DNA of 16,104 bases from an uncultured Treponema sp. GTDB taxonomy: Bacteria; Spirochaetota; Spirochaetia; Treponematales; Treponemataceae. The notes under the pieces were generated by a model. It was not told where the DNA came from and searched no databases. It saw nothing but the letters and a program-made list of their open reading frames with translations. The stretch is from positions 1 through 16,104 of the forward strand of contig CAKUWD010000049.1 of NCBI GenBank assembly GCA_934699065.1. Direction: 5' to 3'. Below, piece by piece: positions 7,946 through 14,764 of the stretch. Positions within the stretch are counted from its first letter, which is position 1; each line of letters opens with the position of its first letter. A program made the translations under genes and the position numbers.

Positions 7946-7974
7946 ATTATATAACTATTTTTTTTATTAGTAAA
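7946..7974 (-). promoter_or_regulatory. Promoter for ilvE
   Basis: On the minus strand, TTTACT (plus 7969-7974) and a perfect TATAAT (plus 7946-7951) are 17 nt apart. Its -35 box lies only 4 nt from the ribF -10 box on the other strand, so the two promoters cannot easily be used at the same moment. Confidence 0.6.
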
Positions 7975-7978
7975 GTGA

Positions 7979-7984
7979 TATAAT
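7979..7984 (+). promoter_or_regulatory. -10 box of ribF, giving a nearly leaderless transcript
   Basis: A perfect TATAAT ends 7 nt before the ribF ATG (7992). No Shine-Dalgarno-like sequence lies in that interval. The -35 region (7956-7961, TATTTT) is poor. Confidence 0.5.
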
Positions 7985-7991
7985 AGAAAAT

Positions 7992-8768
7992 ATGAAACTT
8001 TTTACCTGGAATGATATTCTTTCTATATTAAATGGCGATTCAAATGAAGAATTTCTCTGCGGTGCAAAAACAGGGATTTCAACAGGCAGCTTTGACGGTC
8101 TTCATAAAGGACACAAAAAACTTCTCTCAGAATTAAAAGACCGATGTAAGTCAAAGGGACTTTTCGCAGGAGTCGTTACATTTTCACGTCCACTTCCAGG
8201 AATAAAACATAGCAGTGATTATAAGGGGGATCTTTCAACACTTAATCAGAGACTGGCTCTTTTCGAAGAGCTGGGAATTGATTTTGCTATAATAGTTGAT
8301 TTTGATGATTCTTTTGCCAGCATGATGGGGGCAGACTTTTTGAATATTCTTTTGAATGTATGCAATATGGAGCTTATTGCAGAAGGAATTGATTTCCGCT
8401 GCGGTTATAAGGGTGCTACAGATGCACAGGCAATCCGTTATTGGGCAGAACAGAATAAAATTGAAGCAGTTTTTGTAGATCCGGTATATTTTCATGCAGG
8501 AACCGAAGATGAAGAAAGAATCAGTTCATCATATATTCGTACAATGCTGAGTAAAGGCTTTTTTATGACGGCACAGGAGCTTTTGGAACGCCCATATGAG
8601 ATTGACATCGCTGCAATCCGCCGCCTCGCCCCAGAAAAAACGCCGCAGCTGCTTCCACCGGATGGCCTTTACAGAACAGAAAACGAAAAAGGGGAACTGG
8701 TAAGGCTGGAAATAAAAAACGGAAAGATAGAAAATCTTCCCGCTTGTGATTCTGTAAAGTTTTTATAA
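7992..8768 (+). CDS. ribF: RibF-type FAD synthetase (FMN adenylyltransferase), kinase half degenerate
   Basis: 258 residues against about 300-310 for bifunctional RibF. The N-terminal nucleotidyltransferase domain is complete: GSFDGLHKGH (32-41, the HxGH-type ATP site), VVTFSRPLPG (61-70), GIDFRCGYKGATDA (132-145) and ERISSSYIR (175-183, the RISSTxIR motif). The C-terminal part (about 200-258) keeps a beginning (LERPYEI) and a LLPPDGLY stretch like the one in riboflavin kinases, but has no GxPTAN motif. It therefore probably makes FAD from FMN and ATP but not FMN from riboflavin. It is a single gene, divergent from ilvE. The start is fixed by the TATAAT immediately upstream, with no in-frame alternative outside it. 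Confidence 0.88.
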   Translation: MKLFTWNDILSILNGDSNEEFLCGAKTGISTGSFDGLHKGHKKLLSELKDRCKSKGLFAGVVTFSRPLPGIKHSSDYKGDLSTLNQRLALFEELGIDFAIIVDFDDSFASMMGADFLNILLNVCNMELIAEGIDFRCGYKGATDAQAIRYWAEQNKIEAVFVDPVYFHAGTEDEERISSSYIRTMLSKGFFMTAQELLERPYEIDIAAIRRLAPEKTPQLLPPDGLYRTENEKGELVRLEIKNGKIENLPACDSVKFL

Positions 8769-8770
8769 AA

Positions 8771-8885
8771 CAGGTCCCGGAACAAGTTCGGGAAGACAGT
8801 TATCCTGAATTGCTTTCGGAATGCCAGCGGTCATGCTGAACCTTCGCAGCATAGCTGCTCGGAGACTCTCTCTATGTTTCAGCAT
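8771..8885. repeat. Palindromic repeat block filling a convergent gap
   Basis: Between the ribF stop and the stop of the GGDEF-EAL gene are: TCCC-G-GAAC AA GTTCGGGA with one bulged base (8775-8793); ATGCTGAA (8833-8840) matched by TTCAGCAT (8878-8885); and inside that, GCAGC ATA GCTGC (8846-8858). The block ends one base before the neighbouring stop codon. On the minus strand the first element contains CCCGAACTTGTTCCGGG. Its CTTG-centred palindrome is like hairpin 3 at 6840-6865, suggesting the same dispersed family. Confidence 0.55.
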
Positions 8886-8886
8886 C

Positions 8887-10560
8887 TTATTCTCCGAATT
8901 CTTCCTGGTCGCACATTTTTTTTGCGTCTTCAAAATCAATAGGCTTACCCCATACAAAGCCCTGAATAAAGTCGCATTTGTGTTCTCGAAGAATATCCAG
9001 CTGAGATTCCTTTTCAACGCCTTCAGAAATAACTTCACAGTTCATAATGTGACCCATGTAAATTACAGAATCCACCATATCGCGCATATTCTGATCTGTT
9101 TCAATGTCATCTATAAGGCTTTTGTCAATTTTAAGAAGATTTATAGGGAGCTTCATCAGCTGTTTGATAGAAGTATAACCGGTTCCAAAATCATCAAGGG
9201 CAATATGAATTCCCATTTCACGAAGTTTATTGATATTGGAAATTGTTGTTTCCATAGACTCTGCAAATGAATATTCAGTAATCTCAAGTTCAAGATTTTC
9301 TGGCGGGAACTGAACTTCATCTATAATCCGCTTGAGACGGGTTGTAAAATCAGCGCTTCCCATTGTTTTTGCGGAAACATTTATAGAAATAACGTAATCA
9401 TTTTCTTTGTTCTCGAGTACCGGTTTAAACTCTTTCATTGCAGTCTTAAGAACGTAATCATCAATTTTCATGATGAGGGTAGTTTTTTCTGCGGCAGGAA
9501 TAAAATTATTCGGGCTTACAATTGTAAGATCTGGCTTACGGCAGCGGAGCAGGGTTTCAAAACCGCGGAGCTTCATTTCTCCTGTTGTAAACTGTGGCTG
9601 GTAAACAAGATAAAAATAATTGTTTTTAAGCGCTTCTTTTACAAGGAATTCTGCTTCACGATGTTTAACTTCTTCATTTTCCATGCTTTCATTGAAAATA
9701 CAGATTTTCTTTTCTGCAAGATTACGTGTAGTTGCAAGCGCGGTTTCTGCGTTCTGCAAAACAGAAGAAGCATTTTTAGTGAAGTTATAAGGTGGGTGTG
9801 AATAAACAATACCAGCGCCAAGTGAAAGAACACAGGAGGTTTCTGTCTGATTTTCATCTGTTCCGCTGGTAATTGTTACTGTTTCCGGAGCAATAATACT
9901 CTTAAGCCGGTCTTCCGGTGATTCACCCGGTTCAAAAAGAATTGCAAGCTTTGAGCCTGTAATTCTGAACATTTTATCTTTTTTATCAAGGATTGTCGCA
10001 AGTTTATCGGCAGTTTTTTTGATTAGGGCATCTCCAATCTGAATGCCATATACATCATTAATATGCTTAAAATCTTCAAGCTCAACACAGGCAAGGGTAA
10101 AAGATTTTCTTGCTTCAAGATGTTCCGAAACTTCTTTTACATAACTTCGTCGGTTACCCTGACCGGTAACATAATCTGTCATATTGCTTACAGAAAGTTT
10201 ACTATAGAAGAAATATATAGTAGCAAGAGTAATCAGGGAAACGATGTTTGTTACAAATCCCGGCATTGAAACAATAGAATGGGTTTTTAACATACCCAAA
10301 AAAAGATTCACTGTAGAAATCAGATTCATTGCAAGGCCGATTTTAAAGCCTCTTTTATAATCAACAAAAACAAGAAGAATGCAGATGAGTGAAAGTAAGC
10401 CGGAAATAACACCGCCTTTGGTCGAAGTTGGAATCCGCAGAGACCCCAGCATAAAATACTGAGCTAAACTATTACCTGTGAATCGTAAATTTAAAATACA
10501 AACAATACCAAGAAGCGTTAGAATTAATAGCCTGAGATTTTTTCGAGTTAAATGTGACAT
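8887..10560 (-). CDS. Membrane protein with degenerate GGDEF and probably active EAL domain (c-di-GMP phosphodiesterase)
   Basis: 557 residues from ATG 10558-10560. I prefer this start to ATG 10587 because GGGAGAAAGG (10569-10578) lies 8 nt upstream, and the promoter's predicted start point is near 10583. Four hydrophobic segments occupy residues about 9-120. The GGDEF domain follows, but its signature reads TGSKL (201-205), so cyclase activity is not expected. The EAL domain keeps the key elements: ETLLR in place of EALLR (E335), SINVSAKTM, ELEITEYSFAE, ALDDFGTGYTS (D456, D457), LLKIDKS (K477), ISEGVE (E513) and FIQGFVWGKP. It is expected to cleave cyclic di-GMP to pGpG at the inner membrane. 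It is monocistronic by its surroundings. The N-terminal membrane region has no sensor domain I can name. Confidence 0.9.
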   Translation of the reverse strand: MSHLTRKNLRLLILTLLGIVCILNLRFTGNSLAQYFMLGSLRIPTSTKGGVISGLLSLICILLVFVDYKRGFKIGLAMNLISTVNLFLGMLKTHSIVSMPGFVTNIVSLITLATIYFFYSKLSVSNMTDYVTGQGNRRSYVKEVSEHLEARKSFTLACVELEDFKHINDVYGIQIGDALIKKTADKLATILDKKDKMFRITGSKLAILFEPGESPEDRLKSIIAPETVTITSGTDENQTETSCVLSLGAGIVYSHPPYNFTKNASSVLQNAETALATTRNLAEKKICIFNESMENEEVKHREAEFLVKEALKNNYFYLVYQPQFTTGEMKLRGFETLLRCRKPDLTIVSPNNFIPAAEKTTLIMKIDDYVLKTAMKEFKPVLENKENDYVISINVSAKTMGSADFTTRLKRIIDEVQFPPENLELEITEYSFAESMETTISNINKLREMGIHIALDDFGTGYTSIKQLMKLPINLLKIDKSLIDDIETDQNMRDMVDSVIYMGHIMNCEVISEGVEKESQLDILREHKCDFIQGFVWGKPIDFEDAKKMCDQEEFGE

Positions 10561-10589
10561 CCGTAATACCTTTCTCCCGCTTATCATTC

Positions 10590-10618
10590 AGTATACTTTA
10601 AGAAATGCCAGTTGTAAA
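10590..10618 (-). promoter_or_regulatory. Promoter for the GGDEF-EAL gene
   Basis: On the minus strand, TTTACA (plus 10613-10618) and TATACT (plus 10590-10595) are 17 nt apart; each has one mismatch to consensus. This is among the best sigma70-type matches in the window. Confidence 0.7.
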
Positions 10619-10632
10619 TCAGAAAAAAGGTA

Positions 10633-10661
10633 TGGACAATAATAAACTTTTAGAATAATAT
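10633..10661 (+). promoter_or_regulatory. Promoter for rpsO
   Basis: TGGACA (10633-10638) and TAATAT (10656-10661) are 17 nt apart. It diverges from the promoter of the GGDEF-EAL gene and would give a leader of about 120 nt before rpsO. Confidence 0.5.
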
Positions 10662-10667
10662 GTTTAA

Positions 10668-10789
10668 ATCTGTTTTACGGATTACATTGTGATTTGTTTC
10701 TAGAAACCCAGAGACCGACCTGCAAGGTTTTCCGCTTATACAGAGTTTCCGGCCTGGCTGGAAATCATTATTTTTTCAGGGGTTCCAAT
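10668..10789 (+). promoter_or_regulatory. Long rpsO 5' leader, possible S15 autoregulatory RNA
   Basis: Elements seen: the perfect palindrome GTTTCTAGAAAC (10696-10707), AAACC (10703-10707 region) pairing with GGTTT near 10726, and the stem TTTCC/GGAAA (10746-10750 with 10760-10764) followed by a T-rich run and AGGGG before the ATG. S15 represses its own mRNA through leader structures in several bacteria, but the structures differ between groups. No match to a described S15 leader class is claimed. Confidence 0.35.
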
Positions 10790-11059
10790 ATGGCACTTAC
10801 AAAAGAAACAACAGCCGCAACAGTAAAGAAGTACGGCGCAAAAGACACTGACACAGGTAGTGTAAAAGTTCAGATCGCTCTTATGACACAGCGTGTTGAG
10901 CAGCTCACAGAGCACAACAAGCTCTTCCCAAAGGATGCTAACGCTAAACGTGCACTTCTTAAGGTTGTAGGTCAGCGCCGCAAGATGCTCCGCTACTTTG
11001 AACGCACAGACCTCGAAGGTTACCGCGCATTCATTAAAGAGCTCGGACTCAGAAAATAG
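10790..11059 (+). CDS. rpsO: 30S ribosomal protein S15
   Basis: 89 residues, the standard S15 length, from ATG 10790 with CAGGGG about 8 nt upstream. S15 binds the central domain of 16S rRNA early in 30S assembly. Family signatures: DTGSVKVQIALMTQRVEQLT (20-39), HNKLFPKD, RALLKVVGQRRKMLRYFER and the ending FIKELGLRK. A longer in-frame reading back to 10694 passes through the structured leader and is rejected. In many bacteria pnp follows directly; here pnp starts 3.7 kb further on. Confidence 0.97.
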   Translation: MALTKETTAATVKKYGAKDTDTGSVKVQIALMTQRVEQLTEHNKLFPKDANAKRALLKVVGQRRKMLRYFERTDLEGYRAFIKELGLRK

Positions 11060-11078
11060 TTCGAAATCGCATCTACAA

Positions 11079-11111
11079 ATCCTGCCCGGTTTTCCGCGCG
11101 GGATTTTTTTT
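11079..11111 (+). terminator. Strong intrinsic terminator after rpsO
   Basis: An 11-position stem, ATCCTGCCCGG with CCGCGCGGGAT (one C-C mismatch, one G-T pair), closes a TTTT loop and is followed by eight T (11104-11111). It cuts rpsO off from the accessory genes downstream. Confidence 0.9.
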
Positions 11112-11153
11112 GCCCCTCTTGTTTTATCTCCAGTCTGGGCTTAAACTGTTTAT

Positions 11154-13245
11154 ATGAAAAAAAATACATCAATCCATTTTATTCTATATTAATATTATAC
11201 TTTTAAATATTGTTTTTCTGACAGCTTGTGCAAGTACAACAAATACTTCGGCTTCGCAAGGGGCAGAAGTAATTACTGTAACTGCTCCCGATTTACAAAA
11301 ACTCCCGGAAATCAGCTCGGTAAAAAAATATCCTGTACCGCCGGAAAATCTGTCGGGAATTCCTTATTCTTTGAGTCTGTCTGAAAATCCTCATCCTTCA
11401 GATTTGAAAAAGATTTCTGTTGTTTCAACACATGTTAATAAGTGGAATCCCCAGGAATCGGTTACAGATGTCTATATTTACGATAAATCAGCAGGTAAAT
11501 ATGTTGCCTGTGTAAAGAACTGTTATCGACAGTCAGTCTGGCTGGGACAGTGGGGCCAGATGGGTAACGTCTGGAGTCTTTGGTCAAAAGATGATGCTGT
11601 TTATCTGATTTCTCCTTCTGAATATGCGCTTATTACAAATGATGGTCTGGAATATATAAACGGATATCTTGGAGAAACAGACTTTTATAATGTCAGGCTT
11701 TCACTGGAAGACTTAGGCTGGCAGCCGGAAGGTGAAACAACAGATTTTTTTCTATATTCAAAAAAGGATAAGAAGTTTGTTGCTTATGTCAAAGACTGCT
11801 GGCGGCAGAGTCTTTGTGGTGGAATCTACGGCTGGGGCGGTAATGTAAAAAATGCGTATAGAATTATAACTACAGATGGAAAACAATATCTTGCAGAATC
11901 TTCTGATTATACAATCTGCAATGAAGATGGTTATGAATATAAAAACGGCTGGCTTGTAGAAACTGATTTTGAAAAATTATATCGTTCCTGCGTGGCTTTA
12001 GGCTGGCAGTCACAAGGCGAAACCTGCGACTATTATCTTTATTCAAAAAAACAGAAGAAAATTGTTACCTGCTTAAAAAACTGCTGGCGGCAGAGTTTTT
12101 GTGGTGGAATATACGGCTGGAGCGATAATGTAAAAAATGCGTATCGTTTTATAACTACAGATGGAAAGGAGTATCTTGCAGAATCTTCGGATTATATAAT
12201 TCAGGAAAAAATTGATGACATTCTGGTTGATGCCTATTCCCCTGATATAAAAGTTACTGTTTCTTCAGATAAACTTGAGGCAGGGAAAAAGATTACAGTT
12301 TCTGCAAGCGGGGTAAAGAATAAATATCTGCTGATTTATGGGGTTTCGAAGGATAAAACGAATTATTCTTTGTTGAAAACTCTTGAAGGCGGTGAAAATA
12401 GAAAAGCTTCCTTTATTGTTCCTTTTTCATCAGATAAAATTCAAATTACTTTCTCAAATCAGACAAAAAATTGGGTAGGCTCTTGTTATGAGAGTGATTT
12501 AATCAGTAAGCCTGTAAAAAACGGCCACATTTTCCAGATTCCGGCTTCTTATGAAAAAGTAAATAAGTATAGAAAGTCTAAACCAGATCAGAGTCTTAAA
12601 GAACTGGCAAATGCCCCTGAATTAGAAGAGCTGCGGCTTTCAAATCCAGATGCCTATCTTGATGAAGTTCTGAAACGGATAAATAAAATGGGTCTTGATA
12701 ACTATGGCAAAGTAACTGCTATTCATGATTTTATTGCATATCTGGTTTGCTATGATCACGATGCTGTTTATGAAAAATATATGGTTACAGATAAAAATGG
12801 AGCAGTAAGAATAGCGGAGCGTGCAAAAGAAAAGTCAGAGGCAAAAATAAATTATAAAGATGTCGTTCAGTTACGTAAAACCTCTTGTTCCGGCTATTCG
12901 GCTTTGTTTTACGAAATGTGCTGTCGTGCAGATATTGTTTGTGAAATAGTCAGCGGTTACGCCCGCGGCTATCTCTGGAAGCCGGATGATGATGTTAATA
13001 AAACAAATCATGCCTGGAATGCTGTAATGCTGGACGATGTCTGGTATCTGATCGACAATACTTGGGATGCGGGAAGTGAGAGCGATGGAGCTCGGCGTGT
13101 AAGTTGTGAGCATACCTGGCTTTTTGCACTACCGGAAGAATTCATGCCAACTCATTTACCATTAAATCCAGAATTACAGATGATGAAAAAGCCGGTAAGT
13201 GCTGGAGAATTCAAAAATACAGCTTTTTCGAGACCAAAATTGTAG
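11154..13245 (+). CDS. Repeat-bearing lipoprotein with transglutaminase-like domain; start codon out of frame by one base at an A8 tract
   Basis: The long frame is open from 11158 to the TAG at 13243-13245, but has no ATG near its beginning; a TTG at 11371 gives 624 residues. Upstream, the same frame encodes a hydrophobic stretch ending in the lipobox FLTAC (Cys codon 11227-11229), typical of a lipoprotein signal peptide. The matching ATG (11154) is in another frame; removing one A from the eight-A run (11157-11164) would give a perfect MKK-type lipoprotein leader. In TTG-based numbering, three repeats span about 22-280, a beta-sandwich-like segment 290-370, and a transglutaminase-like domain 425-605. 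The catalytic set is Cys506 (TSCSGYS), His547 (NHAWNAV) and Asp562 (LIDNTWD). The ending with THLP resembles kyphoscoliosis-peptidase-type proteins. It is predicted to be a surface or periplasmic lipoprotein; substrate unknown. It could also be a recent pseudogene or a sequencing error in the A tract. Confidence 0.75.
11434..12215 (+). repeat. Three direct repeats inside the lipoprotein gene (unit about 92-95 codons)
   Basis: Units start near 11434, 11713 and 11998. The last two are offset by exactly 285 nt (95 codons) and nearly identical in places, for example CTGCTGGCGGCAGAG at 11796 and 12081 and TATCTTGCAGAATCTTC in both. The first unit is more diverged (NCYRQSVW against DCWRQSLC / NCWRQSFC). 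The third lacks the final part of the unit. The core reads YSKK..K.V....NCWRQS.CGGIYGW, then NVKNAYR.ITTDGK.YLAES.DY. The last duplication looks recent. Confidence 0.85.
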
Positions 13246-13250
13246 ATGAG

Positions 13251-14099
13251 TTATGTCAGAAATTCAGCGATGATTTTTTCGATGGCGCGGGTGGAAAGCG
13301 GTTCGCTTTGAGTTTCTATTGTAATTATCAGGTTGCGGCCGGGGAATATTCCGTTTTCGGTGAAGAGGCGGAGCTTGCCAGCTGCATTTTTTGCGTACTC
13401 GGGGTCGTCCATAAGACCAAAGTGTTCCCAGAAGAATTCGGCGCGGGTGCGCGTGTTGAGGCAGAGGAAGTCGGGGTAGAGGGTGATGGAGCTGCCGAAG
13501 TCGCGTCGAATGTCGTCAGAGTTGATGCGCTTCAGTGTAATCGGGAACTCGTAACGATAAGGTATGTTGTAGCGGAAAAGTGTATCTGCGATTATTACTT
13601 CGGATTTTGAGCGCACCCGTTCGCCATGGGCAGTACAGATGTAAGGTGCATCTGGCGCGAAGGGCCGGCCCGTCCAGGAAACATCCTGCCAGCGGGCCGC
13701 GTACTGCTCGTTTGTGAGAATTGCAGGAGTAATGAGGCTGCGGCGGGCTGGGCAAAGGGAATTGTAGAGTTCAGGAATGGCGCGGCCATTGCTTGTCTGT
13801 TTCATGTAATTTTGAAGCGCGGAGATTTCTTTTTGCAGCAGTTTAATAAGGCGGGCGTCATAGTCTTTTTGTGCCAGCTGGCGGGCAAGAGTTTTCTGTG
13901 AGTGGGGAAGATATTTTCCTCTTAAACTGCCACGTTCCGTTACAAGATAATACTCCGGGTGTCCGCCCTTTTGAGAAATTCGGATGCGCCCCTGAGGTGT
14001 TTTTTCATAAGACTTCTTTTTGGTGAAAAGCAAGTTTTGAAGCTCTGCGAGCCGCTTTTCTATCAGGGGCGCAAGCTGATTTGGGGATAATTCTTCCAT
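13251..14099 (-). CDS. PD-(D/E)XK nuclease-like protein of unknown role
   Basis: 282 residues from ATG 14097-14099, with AGGAG at 14106-14110. The N-terminal half (1-125) is charged and mostly helical, with a short basic segment (GRIRISQKGGHPEYYLV) and AQKDYD. The C-terminal half has the layout of a PD-(D/E)XK fold: ERVRSKSEVIIADTL (Glu167), IPYRYEFPI, LYPDF (Asp210), then EFFWEHFGLMDDPEY (Glu221/Glu225), and IIT-IET. I recognise the overall pattern from uncharacterised proteins common in gut Firmicutes; no function is known to me. No signal peptide. It ends 5 nt from the convergent lipoprotein gene, and its upstream region holds the four-fold inverted-repeat array, so that array could control it or be its target. 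Its patchy occurrence and location between rpsO and pnp suggest an acquired gene. Confidence 0.7.
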   Translation of the reverse strand: MEELSPNQLAPLIEKRLAELQNLLFTKKKSYEKTPQGRIRISQKGGHPEYYLVTERGSLRGKYLPHSQKTLARQLAQKDYDARLIKLLQKEISALQNYMKQTSNGRAIPELYNSLCPARRSLITPAILTNEQYAARWQDVSWTGRPFAPDAPYICTAHGERVRSKSEVIIADTLFRYNIPYRYEFPITLKRINSDDIRRDFGSSITLYPDFLCLNTRTRAEFFWEHFGLMDDPEYAKNAAGKLRLFTENGIFPGRNLIITIETQSEPLSTRAIEKIIAEFLT

Positions 14100-14145
14100 T
14101 TTTTACTCCTTCGGGCTCTTTTGGAGCTTGATTTTTGTTTTTGTT

Positions 14146-14415
14146 CCGACTTAACGTCTGGGTTGAGCTTGTTAAGTCGGGCGATTTGGAGATTTTTTAG
14201 CTGTGAGTTCGCCTTTTATTGTAGTGATGGCCGACTTAACACAGAAAAAAAATCAGTTAAGTCGGCTCTTTTCCAGTTTTTCGAAGCGTTGCAGCTGAAA
14301 TAACTCCGACCTAACGGCGGAACTGACTTGTTAAGTCGGAATTTTACAGGAACTACGCTTCCTTACTACTGCCCTTCGTCCTACTTAACGCTCTTTTTTT
14401 TTGTAGTTAAGTCGG
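14146..14415. repeat. Array of four inverted repeats with conserved arms and variable centres
   Basis: Arms are CCGACTTAAC and GTTAAGTCGG. Copy A: 14146-14155 / 14171-14180, 15-nt centre. Copy B: 14231-14240 / 14256-14265, 15-nt centre. Copy C: 14306-14315 / 14330-14339, 14-nt centre, left arm with C instead of T at position 6. Copy D: 14380-14389 / 14406-14415, 16-nt centre, left arm with T instead of G at position 3. All four right arms are identical. Copies start 85, 75 and 74 nt apart, separated by unrelated 39-50-nt spacers. The centres share no obvious sequence but keep their length. No terminator-like T tract follows the copies consistently. Confidence 0.9.
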
Positions 14416-14530
14416 CAAATAAGAGTCTGCGCCGCACAATAAGAAATCTCCACATATAATATAGACACGAATTACATATTTTTGACAAAATTCGAGGATT
14501 TTTTTGTGCTTTTTTTGCAGATTTCTTCCA

Positions 14531-14559
14531 TTGATTATTATGTATTTATGGATTAAAAT
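14531..14559 (+). promoter_or_regulatory. Possible promoter for pnp
   Basis: TTGATT (14531-14536) and TAAAAT (14554-14559) are 17 nt apart in an AT-rich stretch. If used, the transcript would carry the GC-rich palindromic block and the leader hairpin before pnp. Confidence 0.4.
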
Positions 14560-14576
14560 TAATTATTATATTTTTT

Positions 14577-14735
14577 TATGAGCCGTCGCGCACGGGGAAT
14601 TGGGGTGTTGCGGGGCTGCGACGCAGAGTTTTGCGATGTCGGAGTTCTGGAGACGGCAGAGATTTGCCCCGCTGGGTGGGGTAGCCCGCAACGAAGTGCG
14701 GGCGTAGGGCGGGGCTCCGCCCTCCTTAATTAAGT
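14577..14735. repeat. GC-rich palindromic intergenic block
   Basis: In strong contrast to the AT-rich flanks, this block holds: CGTCGC/GCGACG (14584-14589 with 14618-14623); CCCC/GGGG (14667-14670 with 14678-14681); GCCCGCA/TGCGGGC (14684-14690 with 14697-14703, loop ACGAAG); AGGGCGG/CCGCCCT (14706-14712 with 14717-14723, loop GGCT); and the palindrome CTTAATTAAG (14725-14734). It looks like a dispersed repeat element inserted upstream of pnp. No coding function is claimed. Confidence 0.6.
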
Positions 14736-14764
14736 ATATTAGTTTTACTAATAAATAGAAAAAA

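Noticed and set aside
10694..10789. N-terminal extension of S15.
   Set aside because: The extra residues match nothing in S15, and the segment is a structured leader; ATG 10790 gives the standard 89-residue protein.
14121..14303. Possible 60-codon gene between the nuclease-like gene and pnp.
   Set aside because: It crosses two inverted repeats and a spacer, has no ribosome binding site and no recognisable protein features.
14146..14415. Integron attC sites: ACTTAAC and GTTAAGT inside the arms fit the RYYYAAC / GTTRRRY core patterns, and a chromosomal integron is known in Treponema denticola.
   Set aside because: Each site has only 14-16 nt between the cores, so there is no room for the inner L boxes and spacers of an attC. 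Copies are 74-85 nt apart with no cassette genes between them, and no integrase is in the window.
14146..14415. CRISPR array, from regularly spaced repeats.
   Set aside because: The conserved part is two 10-nt arms around a variable centre, not a 25-40-nt direct repeat; there are only four units, spacing is irregular and no cas gene is nearby.
14482..14510. Perfect TTGACA as a pnp promoter.
   Set aside because: No acceptable -10 box lies 16-18 nt downstream; the pair at 14531-14559 is better.
14594..14615. G-quadruplex from three GGGG tracts.
   Set aside because: A fourth tract within short loop distance is missing.
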